From positions 2,168,001 through 2,232,000 of the forward strand of contig NZ_CP127407.1 of the NCBI RefSeq assembly GCF_030291075.1: a stretch of 64,000 nucleotides of DNA. The letters run 5' to 3'. Of the stretch, positions 10,684 to 19,503 are shown piece by piece. This DNA comes from Stenotrophomonas sp. 57. Its GTDB lineage: Bacteria; Pseudomonadota; Gammaproteobacteria; Xanthomonadales; Xanthomonadaceae. Made by a program: the position numbers and the translations under genes. Position 1 is the first letter of the stretch. Each line of letters starts with the position of its first letter. The notes under the pieces are model-generated. The model was not told the origin of the DNA. It was given only the letters and a program-made list of their open reading frames with translations, and ran no database searches.

Positions 10684-11058
10684 TTACTTGATGGTGCAAT
10701 CACCGAAGGACAGGTAATCGGTGCCCGAGCTGAACTGCAGCGTGCAACTGGCGGTGAAGATGGCACCTTCTTCCAGGGCGCCCAGCTTGGCGGCCTGCTG
10801 CTCATCGGAGGTGGTCAGCCGGGCCAGGACATTGCCCTGGTCATCGCCGGCCTCAATGAGCGGTTCGCCCGCCAGGTTGCTGGAAACGCCCAGCGCCACC
10901 GCGGTGAAGGTCACCGTCTGGTTGAGTTCTTCCATGCTCAGGGTCGAATTGCCGGCCTCTTCAAAGGCCTGGTAGAGCGAGGGCAGATCCTGCGCGGCGT
11001 GCGCGGCCAGCGGTGCAAGCAGGCTGAGGGTAAGGGCGATCAGTGCGGTGTGCTTCAA
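10684..11058 (-). CDS. Small exported protein, OB-fold (tRNA_anti-like) candidate
   Basis: 124 residues from a TTG start at 11058 (KHTALIALTLSLLAPLAAHA-AQDL), which gives a clean signal peptide; the longer frame upstream is not protein-like. The mature part has two similar beta-rich halves, with repeated phrases such as VTFTAVALGVSS and IFTASCTLQFSSGTDYLSFGDCTIK. The pattern of strands with a late Cys and DC ending resembles the tRNA_anti-like (OB-fold) exported family, but this is a weak match. The function is unknown. It is divergent from the iron-uptake operon. Confidence 0.65.
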   Translation of the reverse strand: MKHTALIALTLSLLAPLAAHAAQDLPSLYQAFEEAGNSTLSMEELNQTVTFTAVALGVSSNLAGEPLIEAGDDQGNVLARLTTSDEQQAAKLGALEEGAIFTASCTLQFSSGTDYLSFGDCTIK

Positions 11059-11258
11059 GGGGGTCTCACAATCATGGGATCCGATCCCATGGCGGTCGTG
11101 GCGCGATGAACGCGCCCGGCCGGCGGCAACGTCTCCGCCGTCCATGGCTGCGCTGGAAGTGGGGCGATCCAATGCCCCGGTGGCCGGCAAAATAGGGGAA
11201 TTGCCGCCTCTGGTGCAACTGGCCGTGCGCGCGCGTGATACATAGTGTGACGTTTGTT

Positions 11259-11277
11259 CGATGTGATAATCATTCGC
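11259..11277 (+). promoter_or_regulatory. Probable Fur box
   Basis: Twelve of 19 positions match the Fur consensus, including the uninterrupted core GATAATCATT. It lies 62 bases ahead of the esterase gene at 11339 and heads the hemin-uptake operon, so iron repression is expected. It could also influence the divergent gene starting at 11058. Confidence 0.7.
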
Positions 11278-11338
11278 GTTTAAGGTAGACTGCGGTCCCT
11301 TGTGAACCGGCGGCCGTGGGCCGCTCCTGCCGCCGCTG

Positions 11339-12367
11339 ATGAAGCATTTCGTCCCGCTTTCGTGCCGTGGTCCGCTGGCCCGCGGCCTGGCCGCCTTGAT
11401 GATGGGTCTGCTCCTGGCCACCCCGTACGCCCATGCGCAGCAGCGCAATCCGCTGCAGAAGATCGGCCACACCGTGCTCGACGAGCCTGCGGCCAGCTAT
11501 CGCTTCGAGCAGTTCTTGGTGGACAGCCCCGACCAGCAACGCCGCTGGCGGGTGAATGTGGCGATCCCGGCCAAGGCCGGCAAGACGCCGCTGCCGGTGC
11601 TGTACGCGCTGGATGGCAATGCCGTGGCGATGGTGCTGGACCAGCCGATCCTGGCCGAGCTGGCCGCGCGCAAGGCGCCGCCGGTGCTGGTGCTGATCGG
11701 CTACGACAACGATCTGCGCATCGATTCGAAGGCGCGCACCCGTGACTACACCGCGTGGATCGACCGCGCCGACGATGAGAGCGGCAGCACGCAGGCAGTC
11801 GGCGGCGGTGCAGCGGCCTTCCTCGATGTGATCGAGCGCCGCATCAAGCCGGAAGTTGAGCGCCGCGCACGCATCGATGCGCAGCAGCAAGCGCTGTGGG
11901 GCCACTCGCTGGGCGGCCTGTTCGTGCTCAATGCGCTGTACACCCGTGCTGCCGCGTTCCAGTGCTATCTGGCCGCCAGCCCGTCGCTGTGGTGGAGCCA
12001 GGGCGCTGCGCTGGGCGACCCGGAGCAGCAGTTCGTGCAGAACGTGCATGGCCAGCCGGCGAAGCTGTGGCTGATGCTCGGCGGTGCCGAGCGCGTTGGT
12101 GATCGCGGCAAGCGCGACATGAACAATCCGCGCGTGGTCGCGCACCTGCGCCGCATTGGCGGTGCCACGCCGGATGCAGCCATGCAGTTGTCCGAGCGGC
12201 TGGCCAGGGTGCCGGGACTGAGCGTGCAGTACCGCGAGTTCGAGGGGCTGGGCCACGGCCCGATGCTGCCGGCCTCGTTCCACGCGGCGCTGCACGAACT
12301 GTACGGCGTGACCGATCGCAGTGCCGCCGACGGCGCCGCCAATGGCGGTGACAGCACCGCCGAATGA
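11339..12367 (+). CDS. Exported alpha/beta-hydrolase, siderophore-esterase-like (Fes/IroE family)
   Basis: 342 residues with an N-terminal signal peptide ending at AHA-QQRN. The esterase_D (PF00756) fold shows LPVLYALDGNA, the oxyanion region VLVLIGYDN, the nucleophile elbow GHSLGG, and a C-terminal His in FEGLGHGPM. Related exported enzymes hydrolyse ferric siderophore esters (IroE-like). The Fur box ahead of it and the hmuTUV genes behind support a role in iron release, though the substrate is inferred only from context. First gene of the operon; its stop overlaps the sequence leading into the YncE-like gene. Confidence 0.82.
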   Translation: MKHFVPLSCRGPLARGLAALMMGLLLATPYAHAQQRNPLQKIGHTVLDEPAASYRFEQFLVDSPDQQRRWRVNVAIPAKAGKTPLPVLYALDGNAVAMVLDQPILAELAARKAPPVLVLIGYDNDLRIDSKARTRDYTAWIDRADDESGSTQAVGGGAAAFLDVIERRIKPEVERRARIDAQQQALWGHSLGGLFVLNALYTRAAAFQCYLAASPSLWWSQGAALGDPEQQFVQNVHGQPAKLWLMLGGAERVGDRGKRDMNNPRVVAHLRRIGGATPDAAMQLSERLARVPGLSVQYREFEGLGHGPMLPASFHAALHELYGVTDRSAADGAANGGDSTAE

Positions 12368-12448
12368 ATCGCCTCGCACGCAATGCCGTGCGACCCCACT
12401 ACCCAGGCGAGGCTGCCGACGTGCAGCGGCCCAGGCAACCGATGAATC

Positions 12449-12471
12449 CCGCGCCACGTGGCGCGGCCTAC
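12449..12471 (-). repeat. SMAG (GTAG) palindrome inside the iron operon
   Basis: A perfect 18-bp palindrome, CCGCGCCAC/GTGGCGCGG, is followed by CCTAC, so the minus strand starts GTAGG. It is inserted between the esterase and the YncE-like gene and could set a 3' end or stabilise mRNA. Confidence 0.65.
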
Positions 12472-12489
12472 GTGTGCAAGGAGCCTTCC

Positions 12490-13866
12490 ATGTCGTTCCG
12501 TCCGTCTTTCCGTCTCACCTCTCTCGCCGCCGGCCTGTTGCTGGCGGTGACCGCCACCGCACAACCGGTGTTCGACCAACCGGCCAACGCCACCTTCAAG
12601 GGCGAAGTCGTCTCACGCGGTGAGAACGTGGTTCCGGGCAGCACCGCCGACGTGGTCGGCCGTGGCTTCGTGCCAGGCCAGAAGGTCAGCCTGCTGCGTG
12701 GCGACAGCGTGCTCAACGCGCAGCCGGTGGTGGTCGACGCCGATGGCAACTTCAAGACCCAGCTGAGCATTCCGACCGACGCGGTGCCGGGCACCCACCC
12801 GGTTGTGGTGCGCGCGAGCCAGCCGGCCGCGGCCACGGTGCTGAAGCTGCGTGTATCGCCGCAGCTGCCGCTGTCCGGCCAGGCGCAGTTCACCACCCAG
12901 TCCAACAAGCTGGTGCCGGGCCTGTACCAGTCCGCCTACAGCGCGGCCAGCAATGCCGTGTTTGTCACCTCGGCCGTTGGCCGCCCGCCGGTGACCCAGT
13001 CGCAGCTGCTGAAGCTGGACCCGAAGACCCTGAAGGTAACCAAGGCGATCACCCCGGCGCAGGTGCCGGGCAGCACCAACGGTGCGGTGTACGCGGTCTA
13101 CGGTGTGGGCGTGGATGACACCAATGGCAATGTGTGGGTGACCAATACCCGCCAGAATTCGATTGCGGTCTATCGCCAGAAGGACCTGTCGCTGGTCCAC
13201 CAGTTCCCGGTCGATGCCGTGCCGCATGCGCGCGACGTGGTGGTGGACGGCACCCACGGCAAGGTGTTCGCCTCCGCCACGGGTGAGGATCACCTGTCGG
13301 TGTTCGACGCGAAGACCTTCAAGCAACTGCCGCAGGTGACGCTGGAATCCGGCGTGGATGACGGCAAGTTCACCCCGATGAGCCTGGTGCTGGATGAGAA
13401 GGGCGGCAAGCTGTTCACCGTCAGTATCGGCAGCCCGGAAGCGGCGGTGATCGATGTGGCCAGCGGCAAGGTCGAGAAGGTCATCGACCTGGGTAATTCG
13501 ATCAGCGCCTCCGGCGTGGCCTTCGATGCGGCGCGCAACCGCCTGTACGTGGCCTCGCAGGGCACCGACAATCTGCTGATCGTCGACGTGGCCGCCGGCA
13601 AGGTGCTGCACGACGTGCCGGTGGGCGCCGGTGCGCTGAACGTCGCTTTCGATGATGCCTCCGGCCTGGCCTATGTCAGCAACCGCGGCGCAGGCACCGT
13701 CACCGTCGTGAATGGCGACGGCAAGGTGGTTGCCAACCTCGATGGCGGCACGCTGCCGAACCATGTCCGCGCCGATGGCAAGGGCAACGTGTTCGCGGTG
13801 AACAAGTCGCGCGGTGCCGAAGACCCCAAGGGTGACCGCATCACCCGCATCACCCCGAAGCAGTAA
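12490..13866 (+). CDS. YncE-family exported beta-propeller protein
   Basis: 458 residues. The start at 12490 has AAGGAG at proper distance and a signal peptide ending TATA-QPVFDQ; the frame extends to 12364 but that part covers a SMAG palindrome. After an Ig-like/beta segment (~25-120) come repeated propeller blades with the phrases KLDPKTLKV, VWVTNTRQNSIAVY, GKVFASATGEDHLSVFDAKT, NRLYVASQGTDNLLIVDVAAGKV and LAYVSNRGAGTVTVV. E. coli YncE is Fur-regulated and periplasmic, which fits this operon. Its exact role in iron uptake is not known. Confidence 0.85.
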   Translation: MSFRPSFRLTSLAAGLLLAVTATAQPVFDQPANATFKGEVVSRGENVVPGSTADVVGRGFVPGQKVSLLRGDSVLNAQPVVVDADGNFKTQLSIPTDAVPGTHPVVVRASQPAAATVLKLRVSPQLPLSGQAQFTTQSNKLVPGLYQSAYSAASNAVFVTSAVGRPPVTQSQLLKLDPKTLKVTKAITPAQVPGSTNGAVYAVYGVGVDDTNGNVWVTNTRQNSIAVYRQKDLSLVHQFPVDAVPHARDVVVDGTHGKVFASATGEDHLSVFDAKTFKQLPQVTLESGVDDGKFTPMSLVLDEKGGKLFTVSIGSPEAAVIDVASGKVEKVIDLGNSISASGVAFDAARNRLYVASQGTDNLLIVDVAAGKVLHDVPVGAGALNVAFDDASGLAYVSNRGAGTVTVVNGDGKVVANLDGGTLPNHVRADGKGNVFAVNKSRGAEDPKGDRITRITPKQ

Positions 13867-13917
13867 GTCACCCGGCGGGGCGGCGTGCACGTCGCCCTGC
13901 CAGCAAGGAGAACCTCC

Positions 13918-14964
13918 ATGAACATCGCGTCCCGTCTGCGCCTGTGTGCGCTTCCGCTGGCTGTTTCGCTGGCGCTGGCTGCCTGTGGCGGACCCTCGGT
14001 GCCTTCGGATGCTGCGAAGCTTGCCGGGCCCTCGGCCGCAGCGTCGGCTGCGGAAACCGTGTTGCCGGCAGGCTGGCAGCGCGTGGCCGGTGCCAGCCTG
14101 CCGGCGGTGTACGACCAGAAGGTCGTGCTGCCAGCCAAGGTGCATTCCGATGATGGCGCCGACGTCGAAGTGGCCGACACCCGCCGGATCATTGCCGGTG
14201 GCGACGATGTCATCGCGGTGATCGAGGCGCTGGGCCTGGGCAAGCAGGTGTTCGCTGCGCCGACCAACACCACCACCCAGGCCGGCCTCGCCGCGCCGCA
14301 CCAGTTCCTGTTCAACCGCACCACGGGTGTGGAAGGCGTGCTGAGCCTGAAGGGCTCGCTGTTCCTCGGCAACAGCCTGCGTCGGCATACCGAACTGGCA
14401 AAGAAGCTGCGCGAAGTGGGCGAGCCGGCCGTGGTCATCGATGACCTGCAGCCGGCACCGGAGAAGGTGCGCAAGGTGGCCGCCGCACTTGGGCTGGCCG
14501 AGGCAGGGCAGGCGCTGGCCACCCAGGTGCAGCGTCAGCTGGACGAGGCTGCAGCGATTGGCAAGAGCCTGGGCCATGCGCCACGCGTGATCCACGTTTC
14601 GGCAACGGGTGCCGGTGGCTCGCCGACCGTTGCCGGTGCCGACAGCGCGTCGGCGCAGCTGATCGCACTGGCCGGCGGCGTCAACATCGGCACCGAGGCC
14701 GGGGTGAAGAACTACTCGCAGCTGAGCAATGAGGGCGTGGTTGCGGCCGCACCGGAGGTCATCCTGGTGACCGAGCATGACCTGCAGCTGTTCGGCGGTG
14801 CCGAGGGCCTGTGGAAGGCGTACCCGACGCTGAAGCAGACCCCGGCCGGGCAGGCCGACCGGGTCTGGGTGATGCCGGATGTGCAGCTGAAGTACACCAG
14901 TGTCGGTTCCGGTGCTGGGGCGCTTGCGCTGGCCAAGGCCCTGGCGGCGTTGCCGAAGGCATGA
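13918..14964 (+). CDS. hmuT: Hemin ABC transporter substrate-binding lipoprotein
   Basis: 348 residues with a lipobox LALAAC at the end of the signal peptide, so it is probably a lipid-anchored periplasmic protein. It has the Fe/B12 periplasmic-binding fold: ADTRRIIAGGDDVIAVIEALGLG near the N-terminus, PTVAGADSASAQLIALAGGVN in the centre, and a C-terminal WVMPDVQLKYTSVGSGAGALALAKALA typical of HmuT. AGGAG precedes the ATG. A GGGCG/CGCCC hairpin lies in the gap after the YncE-like gene. It overlaps hmuU by an ATGA. Confidence 0.9.
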   Translation: MNIASRLRLCALPLAVSLALAACGGPSVPSDAAKLAGPSAAASAAETVLPAGWQRVAGASLPAVYDQKVVLPAKVHSDDGADVEVADTRRIIAGGDDVIAVIEALGLGKQVFAAPTNTTTQAGLAAPHQFLFNRTTGVEGVLSLKGSLFLGNSLRRHTELAKKLREVGEPAVVIDDLQPAPEKVRKVAAALGLAEAGQALATQVQRQLDEAAAIGKSLGHAPRVIHVSATGAGGSPTVAGADSASAQLIALAGGVNIGTEAGVKNYSQLSNEGVVAAAPEVILVTEHDLQLFGGAEGLWKAYPTLKQTPAGQADRVWVMPDVQLKYTSVGSGAGALALAKALAALPKA

Positions 14965-16004
14965 GTCCGGCGGATCGGCGCCGCCGTCGCGGTCGGGCGA
15001 TGTTGCTGGTGGCGTTGCTGGCACTGCTGGGTGCGGTGCTGGCCTCGTTCGCCGTGGGCCCGCTGCGGCTGCCGCCGCTGGAGGTGGTGCAGGCGCTGGC
15101 GGTGAAGCTGGGTCTGCTGGATCCGCAGGCAGTCAGCAGCCGCGACCTGGCCGTGGTCTGGCAGTTGCGTATTCCGCGCGCCCTGCTGGGCGCGATGGTG
15201 GGCGCTTCGTTGGCGATGGCCGGCGCCAGCCTGCAGGGCTTGTTCGGCAACCCGCTGGCGGATCCGGGCATCGTGGGTGTCAGCCAGGGCGCTGCGCTCG
15301 GGGCGGTGGCCGCCATCGTGCTTGGCGCTGCGGGTGCGGCGGGCTGGCTGGTGCCTGTCGCGGCGTTCGCCGGCGGTGCGCTGGCGATCGGGCTGACGTA
15401 TGCGTTGGCCCGGCCCGGCAAGGGCGCGGGTAACGCCACGCTGCTGCTGGTCGGCATTGCGATGGCGGCGTTCTGCTCGGCGCTGATCGGGTTCCTGACC
15501 TACATCGCCAGCGAAAGCGAACTGCAATCGCTGGTGTTCTGGCAGATGGGCTCGCTGGCACGCGCCAACTGGGCCGACGTGGCGGCGGTGGTGCCGTTGT
15601 TTGCGATTGGCGTGGTCGCGCTGCAGCGGCTGGCCACGCCGCTGGACATGCTGGCGCTGGGCGAACGCCAGGCGCAGCACCTCGGGCTGGATGTCACCCG
15701 CACGCGCCGTCGCCTGGTGGCGTTCAGCGCGCTGCTGGTGGGTGCGGCGGTGGCATTCGCTGGGTCGATCAGTTTCGTGGGCCTGGTGGTGCCGCACGTG
15801 GCGCGCCTGCTGGTCGGCCCTGGCCATCGCTGGCTGCTGCCGTTGTCCGGCCTGCTCGGCGCGTTGTTGATCGTGGTGGCAGATACTGCTGCCCGCACGC
15901 TGGATCCGCCGGCGGAGATCCCGCTGGGCCTGTTCTCGGCTGCACTCGGCGCACCGTTCTTCCTCTGGCTGGTGCTGCAGCAGCGCCGCAAGGCGGCGCC
16001 ATGA
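14961..16004 (+). CDS. hmuU: Hemin/iron ABC transporter permease (FecCD family)
   Basis: 347 residues, the usual size for FecCD permeases, with about ten hydrophobic segments. Diagnostic stretches are LRIPRALLGAMVGASLAMAGASLQGLFGNPLADPGIVGVSQGAALGA, FWQMGSLARANW, LNALALGE-like DMLALGERQAQHLGLDV, and FAGSISFVGLVVPHVARLLVGPGHRWLLPLSGLLGA. It is an inner-membrane channel working with HmuT and HmuV. It overlaps hmuT (ATGA at 14961) and hmuV (ATGA at 16001), indicating translational coupling. Confidence 0.94.
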   Translation: MSPADRRRRRGRAMLLVALLALLGAVLASFAVGPLRLPPLEVVQALAVKLGLLDPQAVSSRDLAVVWQLRIPRALLGAMVGASLAMAGASLQGLFGNPLADPGIVGVSQGAALGAVAAIVLGAAGAAGWLVPVAAFAGGALAIGLTYALARPGKGAGNATLLLVGIAMAAFCSALIGFLTYIASESELQSLVFWQMGSLARANWADVAAVVPLFAIGVVALQRLATPLDMLALGERQAQHLGLDVTRTRRRLVAFSALLVGAAVAFAGSISFVGLVVPHVARLLVGPGHRWLLPLSGLLGALLIVVADTAARTLDPPAEIPLGLFSAALGAPFFLWLVLQQRRKAAP

Positions 16005-16762
16005 GCGTGCTGTTGACGTTGCACGAGGTAGTGGTTCGCCGCCAGCAGCGCGAGATCCTGCGTGGGATCTCGCTGGCGTTCGAGCCGGGTACGGTGACCG
16101 CGCTGGTTGGCCCGAATGGTGCAGGCAAATCCACTTTGCTGGCGGTTGCGGCCGGAGACCTGCGCGCTGATGCGGGGCAGGTAAGCCTGCTGGGCAAGCC
16201 GCTCGCCAGCTACAAGGCGGGACCGCTGGCACGCGAGCGCGCGGTGATGCCACAGGAGCACGGCGTACGCTTTGCCTTCAGCGTGGAAGAGGTGGTGGCG
16301 ATGGGACGGTTGCCGCATCCGCCGGATCCGGTGGTGGATGACACCCAGGTGGAAGCGGCAATCGATGCCGCCGAGCTGCAGGCGCTGCGCCTGCGCGAGG
16401 TGCAGCAGCTCTCCGGTGGCGAATCGGCCCGAACCACGTTCGCGCGCGTACTGGCACAGGACACGCCGCTGCTGCTGCTCGACGAGCCGACGGCCGCGCT
16501 GGATCTTCGCCACCAGGAGCGCACGCTGCGCAGTGTGCGTGCCTGTGCCGAAGCCGGTGCCTGCGTGATCGTGGTGCTGCACGACCTGAATCTGGCCGCA
16601 GGCCATGCCGACCGCATCGTGCTGCTGGAACAGGGCAGGGTGGCGGCCGATGGCACGCCGTTGCAGGTGCTGACCGAAGAGAACCTGCAGCGGGTCTACC
16701 AGCAGGATGTAGTGGTGCTGGAGCATCCGCGCCGTGGCGTGCCGCTGGTGGTGGTCACGTGA
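16001..16762 (+). CDS. hmuV: Hemin importer ATP-binding protein
   Basis: 253 residues. ABC ATPase with Walker A GPNGAGKST, Q-loop near MPQEHG, signature LSGGESARTTFARVLA, Walker B LLLLDEPTAALD, and H-loop VLHDLNLAAGHADR. The Q-loop and HADR context is characteristic of HmuV rather than general iron-siderophore ATPases. Last gene of the iron operon. Confidence 0.94.
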   Translation: MSVLLTLHEVVVRRQQREILRGISLAFEPGTVTALVGPNGAGKSTLLAVAAGDLRADAGQVSLLGKPLASYKAGPLARERAVMPQEHGVRFAFSVEEVVAMGRLPHPPDPVVDDTQVEAAIDAAELQALRLREVQQLSGGESARTTFARVLAQDTPLLLLDEPTAALDLRHQERTLRSVRACAEAGACVIVVLHDLNLAAGHADRIVLLEQGRVAADGTPLQVLTEENLQRVYQQDVVVLEHPRRGVPLVVVT

Positions 16763-16785
16763 CCGTGTGAGGGCGTCGCGCTGAA

Positions 16786-17181
16786 TCAGGCCATGAGCGC
16801 GATGTACGTGACTCTGCAGGTGAGCCTGGAAGACCGCGAAGCCCGGCGCGGCGGGGTCAAGCGCAGGATCGCGTTCACCCGTCCGTGCACCTTCCGCACC
16901 ACGCTCCCCAGTGCGGTGGCGATGCAGACTGCCCCTGGGGCGGGCTGGGCGCCGGACAGCTGTGCCATCGGCTCGGAAGCATCCGCCCTGGGCATTCTGA
17001 TCTTGTCCACGCGGGTGCGCTTGATTGCATCCACGAAGCAGACCCGTTTATGCGCGGAGCGTCTACGCGTGGCCGCCCGCTCGATGTTCTCCGCTTCGCC
17101 CACCTCACTGCCGTCCTGTCGGACCGCGCGCTGAAATGTGACTGGCCGCAGTTCGGTGCGGGTTGTCAGCGGCGTTTCCAT
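16786..17181 (-). CDS. Hypothetical protein, 131 residues
   Basis: Supported by codon usage typical of the genome and by GGAG placed six bases before the ATG at 17181. The protein is basic and rich in Arg and Ala, with no recognised domain, signal peptide or membrane segment. A mirror-image plus-strand frame covers nearly the same bases (16793-17134) but has no comparable ribosome-binding site, so the minus strand is preferred. I do not recognise the family. It lies between hmuV and the paired exported proteins; without it, 16763-17283 would contain nothing I can support. Confidence 0.45.
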   Translation of the reverse strand: METPLTTRTELRPVTFQRAVRQDGSEVGEAENIERAATRRRSAHKRVCFVDAIKRTRVDKIRMPRADASEPMAQLSGAQPAPGAVCIATALGSVVRKVHGRVNAILRLTPPRRASRSSRLTCRVTYIALMA

Positions 17182-17283
17182 GCGGAACTCCGGACAAGGC
17201 GCTGCTGGCCGCGGCATCAGGCCCCTCAATGGCGCAGCGGCAGCGGATCCCGTATGCTCCGCCGGGACCAGGGGGCAAGCACA

Positions 17284-17907
17284 ATGAAAGGGATTTCGTG
17301 GGTGGTCGCGGCAGCGCTCGCGACGGTGCTGGGTGGGTGCGCGACGCTGAAGGCACGACCGGATGTTCCACTGGCCGCGGACGAGGGCTACGTGGTGATG
17401 TCGGTGAACTGCGCCACCAGCAATATCCGGCTGATCACGATTCTTGCCAGCGGCACGCGGTCGACGTCGCCGTTGGCTGACCTGCGCGGCGAATTCGAGT
17501 TCGACTGCAGGGCCGGTCTGGCCGCCATCCGCGCCAAGGCCGGGCGCCACTATGTCGGCTACCTGACCGAACACGGTTATGGATACGTCGGGGCGGTGCC
17601 CGAAGACGAAGCGCTGACGTTCGACGTGCACGCAGGCGAGACGACCTACATCGGTGAGGTTGTGGTCTCTGGACTGTTCGACCGCCTGCACTCAAGGCCG
17701 ACCTGGATCTCGGTACGCGATCGCGAGGCGGAGTCGTTACGGCTGTTGCAGCAGACGCAGCCCTGGCTGCTGGAACGCCATCCGTTCCATGCCCGGCTGG
17801 CGACACCAGCGCCGGGCGCGCCGAGCGCCGAAATGCTCGCGGAGCAGTTCCGCAGCTGCACGCCGGCGTGCGACAGCATCCTGGCCCTACCGCTGTTCAT
17901 CCGCTGA
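17284..17907 (+). CDS. Putative lipoprotein, first of a tandem paralogue pair
   Basis: 207 residues from the ATG at 17284. The signal peptide ends in a lipobox LGGC (MKGISWVVAAALATVLGGC). The rest is a beta-rich domain with LAADEGYVVMSVNC, GRHYVGYLTEHG, AGETTYIGEVVV, and a C-terminal DREAESLRLLQQTQPWLLERHPF. The same landmarks occur in the next gene, so the two arose by duplication. No known family is recognised; the DEG-hydrophobic-strand start resembles the DUF2846-like lipoprotein group, but this is only a guess. Fourteen bases separate it from its paralogue. Confidence 0.7.
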   Translation: MKGISWVVAAALATVLGGCATLKARPDVPLAADEGYVVMSVNCATSNIRLITILASGTRSTSPLADLRGEFEFDCRAGLAAIRAKAGRHYVGYLTEHGYGYVGAVPEDEALTFDVHAGETTYIGEVVVSGLFDRLHSRPTWISVRDREAESLRLLQQTQPWLLERHPFHARLATPAPGAPSAEMLAEQFRSCTPACDSILALPLFIR

Positions 17908-17921
17908 CCCGGAGGTTTCCA

Positions 17922-18521
17922 ATGAAGTGGATCTGCATGCTCGCTCTACTTGCGCTCCCGGCATCGGTGAGTGCCGGCATCGAGAACATCAAGCCGACCG
18001 CCAAGCTGGGTGCCGACGAGGGCATCCTGGTCGCCACCACCGCGTGTGCGGGATGGACCCGGTTCGTACAGCTGTACCGGCCGGGCACGCCCTCCACGGG
18101 CGCACTGGGCCTGTACCGCTTCAGCAGCGTGACCACCTGCGAGCCGGGCATCAAGACACGGCGGGTCAAGGCCGGTCGCTACTACATCGGCTGGATTGCC
18201 GTGGGCCAGACGGGGCTGGCTGTGCCCGAAGCCGAGGCCTACAGCTTCACCATCGAGCCCGGCAAGTTGAACTACATCGGCCAGATCCGGGTGGGCATGC
18301 ACCCCGAACTGGAACTGGAACGGCATCCGCGCAGCGGCACACCGGCCGACATGATCCAGGTCACGGACAGGGAGGCCGAGGCCCACGCAATGGTGGCGGC
18401 GGAATACCCGTGGCTGTTGGAGAAGTTCCCGTTCGTGCGCGCGCTTGCAGTTGCGGCAAACAAGAAAGTTGAGACGGGTAACGGGATAGCATTGCCGCAG
18501 GAAGCCCAGCCAACGCCATGA
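17922..18521 (+). CDS. Exported protein, second of a tandem paralogue pair
   Basis: 199 residues; GGAGG sits eight bases before the ATG at 17922. The signal peptide is MKWICMLALLALPASVSA with no lipobox Cys, so this copy is probably soluble in the periplasm, whereas its upstream paralogue is lipidated. Shared landmarks are LGADEGILVATTAC, GRYYIGWIAVGQ, PGKLNYIGQIRV and DREAEAHAMVAAEYPWLLEKFPF. The function is unknown. The pair is likely co-transcribed. Confidence 0.7.
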   Translation: MKWICMLALLALPASVSAGIENIKPTAKLGADEGILVATTACAGWTRFVQLYRPGTPSTGALGLYRFSSVTTCEPGIKTRRVKAGRYYIGWIAVGQTGLAVPEAEAYSFTIEPGKLNYIGQIRVGMHPELELERHPRSGTPADMIQVTDREAEAHAMVAAEYPWLLEKFPFVRALAVAANKKVETGNGIALPQEAQPTP

Positions 18522-18735
18522 GGCTGTTGCGCGCCCCCCTTCCATCAGAGATCAGCTGCCGGGGAACTGGACTACATGCAACATCCAGAGAAGTACTCGT
18601 GATCTCAACGTTCAAGCTTGCCGGTCTTTGGTTGGGTCTCGGAGCTGTGGATCATCCGGGCACTTGTTGACTGATAGGTCGCGCCATCCGGTCGCTGTAT
18701 CATTCGGCGCCAATTACATTCAATGGACTGATTCA

Positions 18736-19494
18736 ATGTTGCCCTCCGCTTTAGGTCTTTCACGGACGTTGCTGTTCGCATCGGCCGTTTTTTCCGCATT
18801 TGCCGCCAATGCAGCGTCGACTTCTCAGGTTTCGCTGACCGACGCGGCCGAGAACGCCTCGCTGATCGAGACCCGGCATTCCAATGGCGACGGTGCGGCT
18901 GTGACGTCGATGAAGACGCAGTACTTCGCCAACGAGGAAATGTCGGTGCGTTGGGACGACCAGCAGGTGCTGGTGCTGTGCAGTGAAGCGGCGTACCTGC
19001 AGATTCCCGCCGCCAAGCTCAAGGCCGGAGCGTTGACCACCGAGCAGCGGCAGATGATCGTCTATCAGGCGCTGATATCCGGCTTGGGGGCTGTCGCGGG
19101 CGTTGTAGGACCGGCTGGGGAGAGGGTGACCGTAGCTGATGATGGTAGCGAGACCCGCAGCGTTGGCGAGAACAGCTGGGCGTATGGTGTTGAGCGATAC
19201 GAGGTGATCACCCAGCGGCTGCCGGACGGTGCGCTTCGGGTCCGGACCCGCAAGACGGAAACCGTGAATACCACGCCGCCGGCAGGCCCTGACGACATGT
19301 TCAGCACCGAGGACGACCAGGCGGCACGCTTGTCCGAACTGGCGCCGGTGGGCAGCTGGACCGAAGTGGTGGTCCACGGTGGCGCGCGGCAGCCGCATGT
19401 GGATCCGGCCATGTCGCTGAAGGGCTGGATCTCGAAGGGCGATGACCAGGCTGCGACGGTGGCCGAGGCGCGCAAGCTGCACGGCTGCAAGTAA
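18736..19494 (+). CDS. Exported hypothetical protein
   Basis: 252 residues from the ATG at 18736, chosen because it starts a signal peptide ending AANA-ASTSQ; the upstream extension of the frame lacks protein character. The mature protein is acidic, with a TQYFANEEMSVRWDDQQVLVLC region, a short hydrophobic stretch LISGLGAVAGVVG and a Cys near the C-terminus (LHGCK). I recognise no family. The ribosome-binding site is weak. It stands alone and is followed by a 41-bp palindrome. Confidence 0.6.
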   Translation: MLPSALGLSRTLLFASAVFSAFAANAASTSQVSLTDAAENASLIETRHSNGDGAAVTSMKTQYFANEEMSVRWDDQQVLVLCSEAAYLQIPAAKLKAGALTTEQRQMIVYQALISGLGAVAGVVGPAGERVTVADDGSETRSVGENSWAYGVERYEVITQRLPDGALRVRTRKTETVNTTPPAGPDDMFSTEDDQAARLSELAPVGSWTEVVVHGGARQPHVDPAMSLKGWISKGDDQAATVAEARKLHGCK

Positions 19495-19503
19495 GGGCTG
19501 AGA

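Noticed and set aside
12613-15024. 803-residue minus-strand open frame opposite the YncE-like and hmuT genes
   Set aside because: It mirrors strongly supported plus-strand genes, is His/Gln/Arg-rich as expected for the antisense of GC-rich coding DNA, and has no domain.
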